From assembly GCF_024323335.1 (NCBI RefSeq), contig NC_066580.1:139743170-139807169 (forward strand): 64,000 nt of DNA, read 5' to 3'. Made by a program: the position numbers and the translations under genes. The notes under the pieces are model-generated. The model searched no databases, was not told the origin of the DNA, and saw only the letters and a program-made list of their open reading frames with translations. The stretch is from Lathyrus oleraceus (Eukaryota > Streptophyta > Magnoliopsida > Fabales > Fabaceae). Within the stretch, counting starts at the first letter, position 1. Every line of letters starts with the position of its first letter. This document shows, piece by piece, positions 1 through 10,927 of this stretch.

Positions 1-891
1 GTGAGCATCGCACCGTCGAGCTTAGCCGACGTTAAACAAGCGCTAGTTGGGAGGCACCCCAACATTGTAAGTATTTACTGATTTATGTTTTGTGTTGTAT
101 TGAGTACACTGTGCTAAACCCATGCTGGATGACTTGCAAGTGCTGCATTTGCCAAAACACTTGTGTCATGCTCACTTGCAGCTCGCTAGGCGAGGCTGTA
201 GCGAGCACGCTCGCTAGCTGCTCGCTAGGCGAGGCAGCAGCGAGCGCTGCAGTACTGTTTTCTATTTAAATCTCAGCAGGGCCATTTTGCCCCAAACTTA
301 CAAAACTTTTCTGAACGGCTCTGCTGAGAAATTTGTGCTAAGCTTCTCAAACTCTCTCATTTGCATCTCTATCACCAACACTTGCTCTTTTTGGTCGATT
401 GCAAACTCTTCTCACTTCACATTTCCGAATCCGTGTAACTAAGGTTTGCCCTACTACATTTTTCTTTTTGTTTGAACTCTTAATTTCCAATTTGAATGGC
501 AAATAGGATGAGTGTGGTATGGGAAACATTTAGGTTGCATGTGGTATTTTGGAGTTGCAATTTTTGGGATTTTAGGTTTTGAATTGGGGAATTTTTAGGT
601 TTTGCATGCGAATAGGTCATCCCCAATTCCATAGAACGGTTATTTGCTTGATAAATCTTTACGGTTCTGTTGTTAGAACTCTTTGAGTATGGGTTTTGGG
701 GGAAGAATCTCTGAACATGCTGAAAAACCCCAAAACCCGTAAGGTTCGCTATCGCTCGCTAGGCGAACCTGGGGCGAGCATTCGCTGCCACTTCGCTAGG
801 CGAAGCAGCAGCGAGCAAGGCAGTCTTTTAAATTATGCTTTGATGGCTAATCTGTTGTTTGGTGTGTGTTGTTTCTTTGTATATTTTGTAG
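1..891 (+). promoter_or_regulatory. Promoter, leader and probable intron upstream of a transposon-protein gene
   Basis: No coding region is convincing here. A TATA-like TATTTAAAT lies at 263-271, directly after a cluster of TCGC-TAG-GCGA palindromes (about 180-255). A second cluster sits at 741-805; it includes CTTCGC/GCGAAG around TAG and the 8-bp arms AGGTTCGC/GCGAACCT. The tract just before the downstream ATG (pyrimidine-rich, ending TTTTGTAG at 891) looks like a 3' splice site, so I infer transcription from about 290 and an intron ending at 891. The palindromes resemble those in the LTRs at 5.6-6.0 kb and 13.0-13.2 kb. The region could itself be part of a retroelement LTR or leader; its left end is outside the window. 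Confidence 0.45.
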
Positions 892-2097
892 ATGGAGTCA
901 AGGTCTGGAGCGGGTAAGAAAAGAAAGGGAGCAGCTACTTCCCGAACCGTGCCTATTCAATTCGATACCGACAAGTTTGTCGGTCCAAAATAGGCTGCAC
1001 GGTACATCGCTCTGGAGAAGCGAAAGATACTTCCAGAGAAGCGATTTCTGATCAACCCACAGGGCACTTACAGAAATTTTGTCGGGTTGATTGACGCCAA
1101 GAAGTGGGATAGGTTGATAAATCCCTTAGAGCATTACGACATAGCGACAGTGCATGAGTTTTATGCTAACGCACTACCCGACGACGACGAGCCCTTTACT
1201 TGGGTATCTAGAGTTGTCGGGCGTCCAATTCCATTTGACCGGGATGCTATCAACCGAATCCTTGGGGAACCGCTCCAGCTGGGAGCTGACCAGAGAGACC
1301 AATACCACACCGACCTAAGGCTTCACCGAGATGTTCCTGCCATTACTGCCGCCCTGCTTTTACCTGGGAAATCTGTTGAGCCGAACCCATCTGGGGTTCC
1401 AGTGAGGTATCACCGGGAGGACATGACTCCCATGGCTCAGCTGATACTGCTCTTGGTTTTGACCAACATCTAGCCTAAATCCCACACCTCTACTGTGCCG
1501 ATCCCAGTGGCACATTTGGTCCATTCCATCCTCACCAATGTCGAGATCGATGTGGCGAGGATCATCGCAAATGAGCTGAAGTCCGTGGTCGAGAGCGGGC
1601 TTAAGTCGGGGGCTCGTGTTAATTGTCCCCTAGCTTTCCCGTGTTTGATCATGAGTTTATGCGTTCAGGCAAGGGTGAGACTTCCGTCTCGTGGGCAGGT
1701 AAGGATCCCGTCACCTATCGATGACCGGTATGTGGCTAAATATTGTAGACCAAAGACTACCGGTGGCAGTGCAGCCTCAGGAAGTACTCGGGCTTCTGAG
1801 GGTCCTGGTACTTCTACTCCTAGGCTAGATCCGTACCTGCGGGCTGTGTGTGACTACAGTTTTGAGTGGATGGCGGCATCCCAGAGAGCTATGATTGATA
1901 TGCACGACTCTATGCAGCGTTTGCAGCTGCAGGATAGTGGTGCTCATGCTTTGATGACACGGGAGCAGTTTCTGCTCAACGTCAACTGGCCCGTGGACAC
2001 GCCAGTGTATAGTGAGGGGGTGGGCGCTGATGCTGATGATGATGATGTTGATGATGAGGCTACCGGTTCTGATGCCGGTAGCGAGGAGGAGTCCTAA
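892..2097 (+). pseudogene. Decayed plant transposon-protein gene (Transposase_32-like), two in-frame TAG stops
   Basis: One frame runs from ATG at 892 to TAA at 2097 and is continuous in similarity but broken by TAG at 991-993 and 1471-1473. It starts MESRSGAGKKRKG and contains LIDAKKWDRL, ALPDDDEPFTWVSRVVGRP, FDRDAINRILGEPL and SGARVNCPLAFPCLI. I recognise these as the putative plant transposon protein domain (Transposase_32 type, common in legume repeats); this is from memory, not a search. The C-terminus is acidic (repeated Asp/Glu). Both stops replace codons that read well as Gln (CAG to TAG), so single C-to-T changes explain them. An ATG preceded by TTTTGTAG supports the chosen start. 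The product's function is unknown. It is probably non-functional, or made only as fragments from internal starts. Confidence 0.7.
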
Positions 2098-3487
2098 GCC
2101 CTTAGTGGGTTAAGTTTTTGTATTTTTTTTCAGCTTTTATGTCATTTCTATTTGTATTTTCGGATTTTGTATCTTGATTTTGGTGTTGTACTATTGGGGT
2201 GTTTTGTCCCCCTTGAACAAATTTATATTTTCAGTTAATGTTAATTATTTATGTTTTTAATTTTGTGTGTTTAATAAATTTTTGGTTGATTGAGTGGCAA
2301 ACCCTTCTAGATTGGTTGCTCCTCAAGAAGTACCCAATGAAGGTGCATCCGAGCTTGGATGGCAATGATAAGAATAAACAAGTGAATGAAGCTAAGGTAC
2401 ATGGTTACCTTCGGCTAGAATTTTAGAATGCATTAGGAACTTTACTCTTTTTGGTAAATTGAATATTGTCTTTTTGCAACATAATTGAATGAATGTTTCA
2501 TCTAGAACTTAAAACCACAAATTGTGAGGAAACCTCCATTGTACACTTAAATGCTGGATTCTAATAAGTTGTGTTGATTCATGTGATTCATGCTTTGTCT
2601 TTTATTATTGTGAAATTGTGGAAGCAATTAGAAATGATCAAGGCACTTGTTTTCTTTTGAGCACAACTACATCCAAAAGCAACTTACCTGTGAGCAGAGA
2701 GAGTATTTGTTAACCCCTTTGAGCTTAAACAGTTGAATCTCGGCTTGAAATAAAGCGAGATCTCAAAAATCTTTTTTTTTACAACCCGGAAAATCTTGAT
2801 TATTGTTCTTTTGCCGTAAAAAGTTAAGAGCATTCATTTAGGGTAAGTAAGAAATAAGTTGGGGAGAACGAAAAAGAATCGGTAAGTACCACAACTCTTG
2901 AAAAAGAAAAGAAAAACCGAGCAAGCATAATAAAATATATGTATAGACAATATAGAAAAGAAACATCTGTTTTGTATATTTGATGTGAAAGAAAAGAACA
3001 AAAATAGAAAGAATGAAAATGAATGCTTGCTTGGAAGAAAAATAGTGAAAAATAAAAATTGAGTTGTGGAATATGTGTTGTGAAGGTTACAAATAAGAAA
3101 CAAATGAAACAAAGTCGAGTAGTGTGAATAATATTGTGAATGTCTCTTTTGCATCGGCACTTTCATTTCAATGGCCTTAGAAATGTCCCTTGTTTGTTAA
3201 CCTAGCCAAGCTTCAACCTAAAAGCCCTTAGTGATCTTTATGCTTCCACAGTACCATTAATAATTGTTAGACATTGTATGAATCTATTTGATTTCTTCAT
3301 TGTTTGTTAGAGAGTGAGATTATTCCCGCGGTTGCAAACGCGTAAAATCTTCATTCCTTATTCGAAGAGGAGAGATAGGATGATTCATTCAGAATAGTAT
3401 TGTTGTAGATTGATAAATATTTTGCATTGCTATTTAAGTTTTAGTTCTTATGTATTATTTTATTCAAACCGTTGGAAACTTGTATTT
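2098..3487. other. AT-rich noncoding DNA, probably 3' region of a retroelement
   Basis: No ORF is supported. The first 150 bp look like a 3' untranslated trailer (T-rich, AATAAA at about 2272). From about 2760 to 3170 the plus strand is A/G-rich with repeated AAAAGAAA-type runs. It resembles the purine-rich noncoding stretch that lies before the 3' LTR in Athila-type elements. That assignment is recognition by style only. The region ends abruptly at 3488, where the truncated LTR begins. Confidence 0.3.
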
Positions 3488-4365
3488 GCTGTAGCAACAA
3501 TTTACTGATTCGGTCTTTGCCTATCATCGACTATCGTAATTCCAACCGCAGATTAACTATTCCTATTCGATTATAATATCAACTGACAAGCGCAATTGAT
3601 AGTATAAATTGTATGTTCCTATTATCCGAATTAAGCAAACGGGATTAAGTTTCATGAATTAAGCAAACATGAATTAAACGGACTCGATAACGAATTAAGC
3701 AAACGAAATCGTGACTATAGTTAGGATCACAAAATCAATCGGATTAAATCAATATAGCATATGTAAATCGGATTAAGCAAACAAAATACATATATTAATA
3801 TTGAAAGGAATAAAAAACCTGAATAAGAATTACTAAAATCTCAAGGTATCGGAACCCGAATACAGCAAATTGTTTGGATCGATTAGTTCTTCATGAGAAT
3901 TCTTGCCAAAGCTTTCAAGTATTTCGTGAATAGTCCCCCCCCCCTAATGTTATGCAGCTACTAGGTATATGGAAAACAAGGAATTTGATTTACAACCCAA
4001 CTGGATCGAAAACATAACTCAAGCCCAAAACTAATGACCCAAAACTTAAATAAAACTAATGCTGCAACTTGAAACGAAATTCTGGAATTTTGAGCTCCGA
4101 ATCTGACTTCGATTCCAACACGAAAGTCGTAGCTCTCTCTCTTAGCTTTCCGGCGATTTTTAGAACGCCTCAAACGGATTCCCAGAACTCCAGTTATGAT
4201 CGTTTCCGCGCAGACTGCTAAAGCTGAAAAATAAGTGCGAAAATTAAATTAAACTAAAAATAAAATAAAATATGAAAACATAATAAAATATAAAAATAAA
4301 CAAAATAAAATAAAGAAATACCTAAGTAAAAAATAGGAGAATTGTGCATAAATATGCACTTATCA
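3488..4365 (-). repeat. Truncated 3' LTR of the Athila-type element
   Basis: Matches 8510-9388 almost base for base. It ends at 4365 with ...TTATCA (minus-strand start TGATAAG). The other end stops at GCTGTAGC (3488), whereas the complete LTR continues a further 191 bp. Sequence left of 3488 does not match that missing part, so the LTR was cut by deletion or rearrangement. Confidence 0.85.
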
Positions 4366-5391
4366 AATTCCCCCGGACTTGAACTTTTGCACTCCGAGCA
4401 AAATTGGAATAAAACAAAGAAAGCACACACACATCAATAGCTACTCATTTCAGGCTACAAGTCTTCTTCGGTTAAGTTTGCATTGATAGGTACTAATCTT
4501 GCACATTAAGGATATTGTAAGAACACTAATCCACAGTTATGCAGACATAAACCTCCTGAATACACAAATCAACTCGAATCATATTATTATACTAAAGCTT
4601 AACTTACTCATCCTTCTTTTGCCCTTTTTCATTCAGGCGCAATCACATTAAGCCCGTTATCTCCACACACTCATAGCAAGGCGACCGGTTAGTGACTTTG
4701 ATCCTTTTCTGCACGGGGTTCTGGTACTTAAGTGGCATAACCCTTTGCTTACTCAATTGTAGTTGCGGGGGATCGGACCGTAATTCGCCCTACCAAGTTC
4801 AGCACCAGAAACCGCTGAACCAACTAACAACGAGTCAAAAACTCTTTTTTTTAAGGTTCTACAACCGTTGAGTTAAGTGACCGGGTGAGGGTCACCAAAC
4901 TTAGAAGGTGCATTCCCTTTTCTTTCTTTTTTTTTCTTTTTCGGAACACTCACTTATATTCATCGGCTTCCCTGTGTAAAGTGTGTGTGAGATGGTGCTG
5001 ACTGCTGAAATAAACTACTCAAGAGCTGTCAGAGGATGAGAATGTAAGACTAAAACATAATAAAAATTCAACTCAATTTCCATATGCAGGAGACTTACGG
5101 TGTTAAAACAATACCGATCTTGTGAATTTTTCCAAAGTCTCCGCAAACTCGACCTTAAATTATTCTATAGCCTAAAACTTTCAACAAAAATGCAATTTTT
5201 TTTTTAGAAAAAAAACAAAAACAAAACAAAATAAAGAACAAAAACAAAACAAAATAAAGAACAAAAACAAAGAAAATAAAGTATTCCCTTCCCACACTTA
5301 AAATATGCATTGTCCTCAATGAAAGAAACAAACATAAAATAAGAGAAAGAAGATAGAGGAAAGAACACACCCGAGTAGTCAAGGAGGATAG
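4366..5391 (-). other. Polypurine tract and noncoding 3' internal region of the Athila-type element
   Basis: Adjacent to the LTR, the minus strand reads CCGGGGGAATT before TGATAAG, a good polypurine tract (4366-4376). The rest has no ORF with recognisable protein similarity. It holds short A- and T-runs, including an (A)nC-rich run at 5200-5275. It is the counterpart of the long noncoding segment between pol and the 3' LTR. Confidence 0.5.
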
Positions 5392-5396
5392 GTGAT

Positions 5397-6894
5397 TGTT
5401 AGATGCCCAAAAGTGCTTATTTGAGCTATCATATGTGGGCATCTTTCACTCTTTTTCCTTGCTAAAATTGTCAAAACCATATTTGTTTTACATGGAATGC
5501 ATTACATTGATAAATAAGCTTGGTGCCTTTGATTTGTGTGTTATTGTGCAGGAAAAAGGCATTAACTAATTGAAAATGAAGACACAAGAAATTGGCAAAG
5601 GAACCAAAGAACACAAGCATTTCATCAGCCTGCTCGCTAGGCGAGGTTGTGGCGAAGCACTGCTTCGCTAGGCGAGCTCCAGGCGAAAAGCTCCAGTAAA
5701 TTGTCAAATTAATTCACCAGGCGAGCTGAAGGCGAAGGTGGTAGCGAGTTCATTCTGTTTTGGTGAAAAACGCAGCCAGCACTCACTCGCTAGGCGAAGC
5801 TCTAGCGAGTCCCCAGCGAGCATTACAGTAGCAAAACCTCTCAACCTCGCTGGGGCGAAGGTTGAAGCGTGTCCTTCGCTAGGCGAAGGTATGTTCGCTA
5901 GGCGAACATGACAGTTCAGCAGGCCCTGTTTTCTCTGGGCGCAGGGGCCTTATGTGCCCATATTAGACCCTCGCTAGGCGAGCCATTCTGCTCGCCTAGC
6001 GAACATGACAGCCCAGCAGAGGTCTATAAGTAGCAGGTGCCACTTTTGAGCACAAAACCTCATTTTTACCAACTTTTTCCACTTTTGTACTTTGAAGAGA
6101 TATTTTACAGCATTGTTCTTGGGGATCTTTTATGCCCTAATTTTCATTTCTCATCATCTTAGAACCATCTTCTACAAAAAGAAGGTGGATTCCCATCCAA
6201 CTTCGATTATCCGACTTGGATGTTGATCAACCTTCTTTCCTTACTTGCCGACCAAGCTACCATGAAAATGAGTAGCTAAGTCATCCATTTGTCAAGGTTA
6301 GATGTAGGTGATTACTAGCTTTGTGTGTAAATGTAAGGATCCTCATATGTAAACTCTTTAATGGTAAATATATGATGAAAACTTTGTTTCTATTTAAAAC
6401 TCTTTGTGTTGGTTTATGATCGAGAGATGTTTACCGACTCTTGACCTAGGTTTTCATCCAAACTTGTTTGTTAGCTAGAGATAGTAATGAATGATTTTGT
6501 TCACCATAAGGTTGAACCAAAAAGTTGTCATTTTGATAGATTGTGTTCGAGAGAAACAATGGATCAAAATGGCAAAACTCACAATGTGTGTTCGAGAGAA
6601 ACATATTGAGAGGACTTTGTGAAATGATTTATCATCTAAAGGAGTTTATAAGATTGTTGACCGAGCAAATACATGCAAAGTGATCATTGAAACCTAACTT
6701 TGGCAATATTTCTCATTTAATCAAACCAAAACTTTTACCGCAATTTATTACTTTTTATGCAAGATAACGTGACAACCAATCAAAACCCTATTGTTACTTG
6801 AGCTAGAATTAATACAACCATCGGACGGCGGTGATATCTTACAATCCCTGTGGATACGATAACAAAAACCCGACACGAAAAATACATTTCAACA
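5397..6894 (+). repeat. Solo LTR with 5-bp target-site duplication
   Basis: Starts TGTTAGATGCCC and ends TTTCAACA, so the ends are inverted (TGTT/AACA). It is flanked by GTGAT at 5392-5396 and again at 6895-6899. Nothing on either side looks like PBS, polypurine tract or internal coding sequence, so this is a solo LTR left by LTR-LTR recombination. Orientation is taken from a TATA box (TATAAG, 6025-6030) and the closing CCCTGTGGATACGATAAC block, which resembles the 3' end of Athila/Tat-like LTRs. The U3 part (5633-6012) is full of TCGC-TAG-GCGA palindromes. It split the pol tail of the host element. Confidence 0.88.
6023..6032 (+). promoter_or_regulatory. TATA box of the solo LTR
   Basis: TCTATAAGTA directly follows the palindrome cluster ending near 6012 and precedes an A/T-rich transcribed-looking segment. 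Confidence 0.55.
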
Positions 6895-7904
6895 GTGATC
6901 ACATAAGCAGCCTTTCCCAAAGAGATATATTCTACATTTTCTTCTTCCAAAGTGGGGCTGTCATGGAATAGTTTTGGGTAATGTCCATTGAACTTGAAAT
7001 TTTTATTAGTATATTCGCCTTTTATTCCAGGATCAAAGAATCTTCTAAAAGTAAAAGTGTCAAATGGACACGTGAAGGTGATCTGATCTGGAATGTCAGT
7101 CAATGTCCAACCAAATGCCTTTTTATGATTCCTTAAAACCTGCAAAAGCTTATTTTCTTGATCGAAATCAAGGTTAGAAGAAATTATAGCCGGTAGTTTT
7201 TCATTCATCTCTAAATAAGCATATTTCATATTTTCAGGAAGTTGCTTCAGCTCGAGGGAAGGTGGCTGCTCAATAGAAGGAGTGTTTGTGGCAGTCGGGA
7301 TGTCAAGAGCTTTATCTACATGAACAACTTTATTTGCAACCTCATCTGCAGTAAGAATATCAACTTGCAAGGCAGCCTCAATTTCAGCACAAACAGAGCA
7401 AATTTTAGTTTCAGTACAAATATCACAAGAATAAACATCATCAAAACCAGACAATGATGGAAAATCAGATGCAAACAAATCACTACAAGTATCATCAACA
7501 ATTTCAGAAATCAAATCTATTTGAAAAACAGAATGTTCTTCCAAGGGTTGTTGGTTTGATCCTTGAGCTTGCTGCATGTCATTCACCAAAGTGGCAAGCT
7601 GCCCAATCTGTGTTTGCAAAGTCTTTAAAGTAGAATCTACTTGTTGTTGAAACTGGAGATTATTTGTAGCCATTTGTTTGACAATATCTTCTAGTGAAGG
7701 TCCAGAAGGTGCAGAGCACACAACCTCAAATTCCTTCAGATGCTCATGCGGATCCTCACCTGCAAGACCACTAAACCTTGGAAACAAGTGTATTAAACCA
7801 GATTTCAATTCAAAAGGAGTGTCAGCTTCAGGATATTCAATACACATGTCATTATAATTCACATCAGAGATAACTAACTGCCTTAAAGTTCTTTGGTCAG
7901 CCAT
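6895..7904 (-). pseudogene. Scrambled Athila gag-pol remnant
   Basis: From ATG at 7904 the frame starts MADQRTLRQL, with DVNYNDMCIEYPEADTPFELKSGLIHL and GLAGEDPHEHLKEFEVVCS, the N-terminus of Athila-type gag. It then jumps to a gag C-terminal segment (QMATNNLQFQQQVDSTLKTLQTQ), then to the segment before RT (PSLELKQLPENMKYAYL, NHKKAFGWTLTDI), then CPFDTFTFRR where RT should begin, then FKFNGHYPKLF, a motif normally found after integrase. At least three internal deletions are therefore joined without a stop. Catalytic RT, RNase H and integrase residues are absent. The frame runs into the solo LTR at 6894. A protein of about 335 residues could be made, but it would not be an enzyme. Confidence 0.75.
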
Positions 7905-8297
7905 AGTCAAAAACAAACACAATGAAGGAAAACGATTAAAATAAATTTAGAAAAATAAACTAACACTGAAATTAATCTAATGACGTCAATTAAGAATTTT
8001 GAGAATTTTTTCAGATTTTTTAAAAACTACCAAAACCGAAAATAAATCATAAAAAATAGAAAAATAAGGAATTTCGGTTTTTTAGGGCGGCATCCATTAT
8101 TTATTTCATAAATAGAGGCTTTTGATTACTGATTTTTTCCTAATGAATCGACAAAAAATCGGAATAATCTAAGACAATTTGTTTAAAAACAGTTTTTTTC
8201 CCTAAACCGCAAAAAGACTCGAACGCAAGGAAGTTAAGGCAAAAAATGCTAAAAAAACAACACCTATGACTATAAAGACGATTAATATAATCAAGAA
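7905..8297 (-). other. 5' leader of the Athila-type element
   Basis: Noncoding stretch between PBS and gag start, A/T-rich, without a recognisable ORF. The gag ATG at 7904 is the first that opens the MADQ gag frame. Confidence 0.5.
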
Positions 8298-8315
8298 TCC
8301 CCGGCAACGGCGCCA
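8298..8315 (-). other. Primer-binding site, tRNA-Asp type
   Basis: The plus strand reads TCCCCGGCAACGGCGCCA, identical to the tRNA-Asp 3' end including CCA as I know it from plants. The element's sense strand therefore has TGGCGCCGTTGCCGGGGA, three bases inside the 5' LTR end at 8319. This fixes the element's orientation and the full LTR length. Confidence 0.9.
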
Positions 8316-8318
8316 ATT

Positions 8319-9388
8319 TGATCCGCTGTCGCGCGCGGATCAAAACGAGTAGTTTTTCAAAAATGTAGTTTAGCGACAAATTGACTCGGATTATCGTTCT
8401 CACAAGGATTCTTGAATGAATTAACCAATGATAGTAACGATTAATGGGGTTTTGGTTGGTTTAGAATTCAATTAAAAAAATAGATTAAAATAAGTGATTA
8501 TTGGAATAAGCTGTAGCAACAATTTACTGATTCGGTCTTTGCCTATCATCGACTATCGTAATTCCAACCGCAGATTAACTATTCCTATTCGATTATAATA
8601 TCAACTGACAAGCGCAATTGATAGTATAAATTGTATGTTCCTATTATCCGAATTAAGCAAACGGGATTAAGTTTCATGAATTAAGCAAACATGAATTAAA
8701 CGGACTCGATAACGAATTAAGCAAACGAAATCGTGACTATAGTTAGGATCACAAAATCAATCGGATTAAATCAATATAGCATATGTAAATCGGATTAAGC
8801 AAACAAAATACATATATTAATATTGAAAGGAATAAAAAACCTGAATAAGAATTACTAAAATCTCAAGGTATCGGAACCCGAATACAGCAAATTGTTTGGA
8901 TCGATTAGTTCTTCATGAGAATTCTTGCCAAAGCTTTCAAGTATTTCGTGAATAGTCCCCCCCCCCCTAATGTTATGCAGCTACTAGGTATATGGAAAAC
9001 AAGGAATTTGATTTACAACCCAACTGGATCGAAAACATAACTCAAGCCCAAAACTAATGACCCAAAACTTAAATAAAACTAATGCTGCAACTTGAAACGA
9101 AATTCTGGAATTTTGAGCTCCGAATCTGACTTCGACTCCAACACGAAAGTCGTAGCTCTCTCTCTTAGCTTTCCGGCGATTTTTAGAACGCCTCAAACGG
9201 ATTCCCGGAACTCCAGTTATGATCGTTTCCGCGCAGACTGCTAAAGCTGAAAAATAAGTGCGAAAATTAAATTAAACTAAAAATAAAATAAAATATGAAA
9301 ACATAATAAAATATAAAAATAAACAAAATAAAATAAAGAAATACCTAAGTAAAAAATAGGAGAATTGTGCATAAATATGAACTTATCA
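8319..9388 (-). repeat. Complete 5' LTR of the Athila-type element (1070 bp)
   Basis: Sense start TGATAAGTTC at 9388, sense end GCGGATCA at 8319, next to the PBS. The part 8510-9388 is duplicated at 3488-4365. It includes a run of 11 C (10 in the other copy). A short inverted block GATCCGC...GCGGATC lies at 8320-8341. Confidence 0.88.
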
Positions 9389-10927
9389 CCCGACGATTTT
9401 GGTCATAACTTTTATTCTATAAGTCCGATTTTGATATTGTTTGAAGTGTTAGAAAAATAACACTCAGACTTATAACATGGTAGTGATTATTGATATGTTT
9501 TAATAATATTCACATGTCTAGTATGTTAATAAATGTATTAGGTTATACATTTGGTTGATGAATCGTTGCATTGTTGTAATATCGTGGTGTGATGATTATG
9601 TTGTTATGTCGATGATGTTAAGATGTTGACAAGTTGTTGTTGTTTGTTGATATTATTCACGTGGTAACATGAATTGGTTGTTGCATGATGAATGATGTGA
9701 TGCATAAATGATGAGATGTGTGTGGGGATCCTTTAGGTGAACCTTGTTATGTTAATGCATGTTATTTGAGAGTCATGCATCTTGGTGTACGAGCTTCGTT
9801 CCAATTTTGGTGAGCCTCGATTCTATGGTGATGGATCGGGTGCGAGTAGCTAATTCTTATTATGGGGGATTAGTGAAGCGTTACCTATGTTGATGATAAT
9901 GAGTTTTGGTGAGCCTCGACCCCATTGTGATGGATCGGGTGCGAGTAGCTAATTCCTATTATGGGGGGTTAGTGAAGCGTTACCAATGGTGATGGTAGCG
10001 ATTTTGGTGTGCTCCGGTTCCAAGAGGGAATCGATCCTATGGTGGGGATCATGGAGTGAGATGAACCTGAGTGTTCATATTTGGTACCATGTGCATGTCG
10101 AGTCGGTGTTGAGTACATTGCATACGTGTTGCATTTATATTAGTTATTATTGATGTGTTGTTGGATGAGATGTTGTTGCATATGATGTTAATGATAATTG
10201 AGATGTGGTTTTGTATGATGTTGATGATAATTTAGATGTTGTTGTGTATGATATTGATTATGATTTGGATATAAGAATGTGATATATTGTTGTGCATGAT
10301 TGTGTAGATGTTATACTCTATTCTTCATTCTATATCGTTATTATTGAAATAAATTCTCACCCCTTCTGTTTGAATGTTGCCTTTACATGGGCATCATGCA
10401 GATACTCAAGAGTAGTATTGCTGAAGTAAGTAGAAGGTAGCTCTTGGATTACTTCTTTATTTTGTCGCTTTTACTAGTGGTACCTTACTCTGATCACGTA
10501 ACATCGGGTTGGGTTAAACGCTTATTTTATTCATTATGTTTGATTATGTTGAAGTCATAAGACTAATTTTGTTGTTGAGAATTCTTAAGATGTTGAGTTG
10601 ATTGATTACAACTCTCATTTTGTTATTACAATTGAAGTTGAGACTAGATGTTATTACTTGCTTTATCTTCCATAATTGTGATGATAATTCCGCTGTGATG
10701 ATACTTTAAAATGGAAATGAGCATGCGGTGACAAGTTATGAATGTCTTATTATGTGAATATATAATACCGATCAGATGAGATGGATGTCGTGTAAACATC
10801 CCATGTATGATTCAGATAAGTGGGATGTCGTGTAAACATCCTTATTACAAATGTGTGTATTGAAATTTACTGTTGAAACCCGTGTTACGGAGCAGGTCAT
10901 GTGTGTTATGAAGGTGTGGCACCCTAC
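9389..10927. repeat. Chromovirus-like (Tekay type) LTR fragment
   Basis: The segment has the style of plant Tekay/Del LTRs: CGATTTTGGTCATAAC near one end, GT-rich ATGTTGTTG tracts, CTCACCCCTTCT, a short motif around GCAGATACTC, and repeated GATCGGGTGCGAG units. It stops at 10927 with CCTAC, where Ogre A starts. Its continuation appears on the other side of Ogre A (61874-61938), ending TTAGGGTGTTACA, a typical LTR terminus. No coding sequence is present. The true left end is missing or lies beyond the Athila-type element. Confidence 0.55.
9805..10002. repeat. Tandem duplication, two 98-99 bp units
   Basis: TTTTGGTGAGCCTCGA... to GTGAAGCGTTACC... occurs at 9805-9903 and 9904-10002 with several substitutions; a third copy starts at 10002 (TTTTGGTGTG) but soon diverges. 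It lies inside the chromovirus-like LTR. Confidence 0.85.

Larger units (their letters stand above)
3488..9388 (-). mobile_element. Internally deleted Athila-type Ty3/gypsy element
   Basis: Two near-identical repeats, 3488-4365 and 8510-9388 (about four substitutions plus one C in a C-run), bound the element. On the minus strand the order is 5' LTR (9388 to 8319), PBS (8315-8298), leader, one scrambled gag-pol ORF (7904 to about 6895), noncoding 3' region, polypurine tract (4376-4366) and 3' LTR (4365 to 3488). The LTR begins TGATAAGT and ends GGATCA, giving inverted ends TGAT/ATCA. The PBS matches the tRNA-Asp 3' end, as in Athila elements. Protease, most of RT, RNase H and integrase are missing, so it is non-autonomous. 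LTR identity near 99.5% implies recent movement. The 3' LTR lacks its last ~190 bp, so no target duplication can be tested. A solo LTR interrupts it at 5397-6894. Confidence 0.8.

Noticed and set aside
2834..3166. 110-residue minus-strand ORF rich in Phe and Ser
   Set aside because: Product of a purine-rich noncoding strand; no motif and no promoter.
3300..3487. Missing 191 bp of the left Athila LTR hidden as diverged sequence
   Set aside because: Read side by side with 8319-8509, no alignment is visible, while the adjoining 878 bp are almost identical.
5155..5442. 95-residue minus-strand ORF rich in Phe/Leu, possible membrane protein
   Set aside because: Reads through an A/C-rich simple tract and crosses the solo LTR border, so it is not a gene.
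8298..8315. tRNA-Asp-like sequence as a tRNA gene
   Set aside because: Only the 3' 18 nt are present, at the correct distance from an LTR end; it is a PBS.
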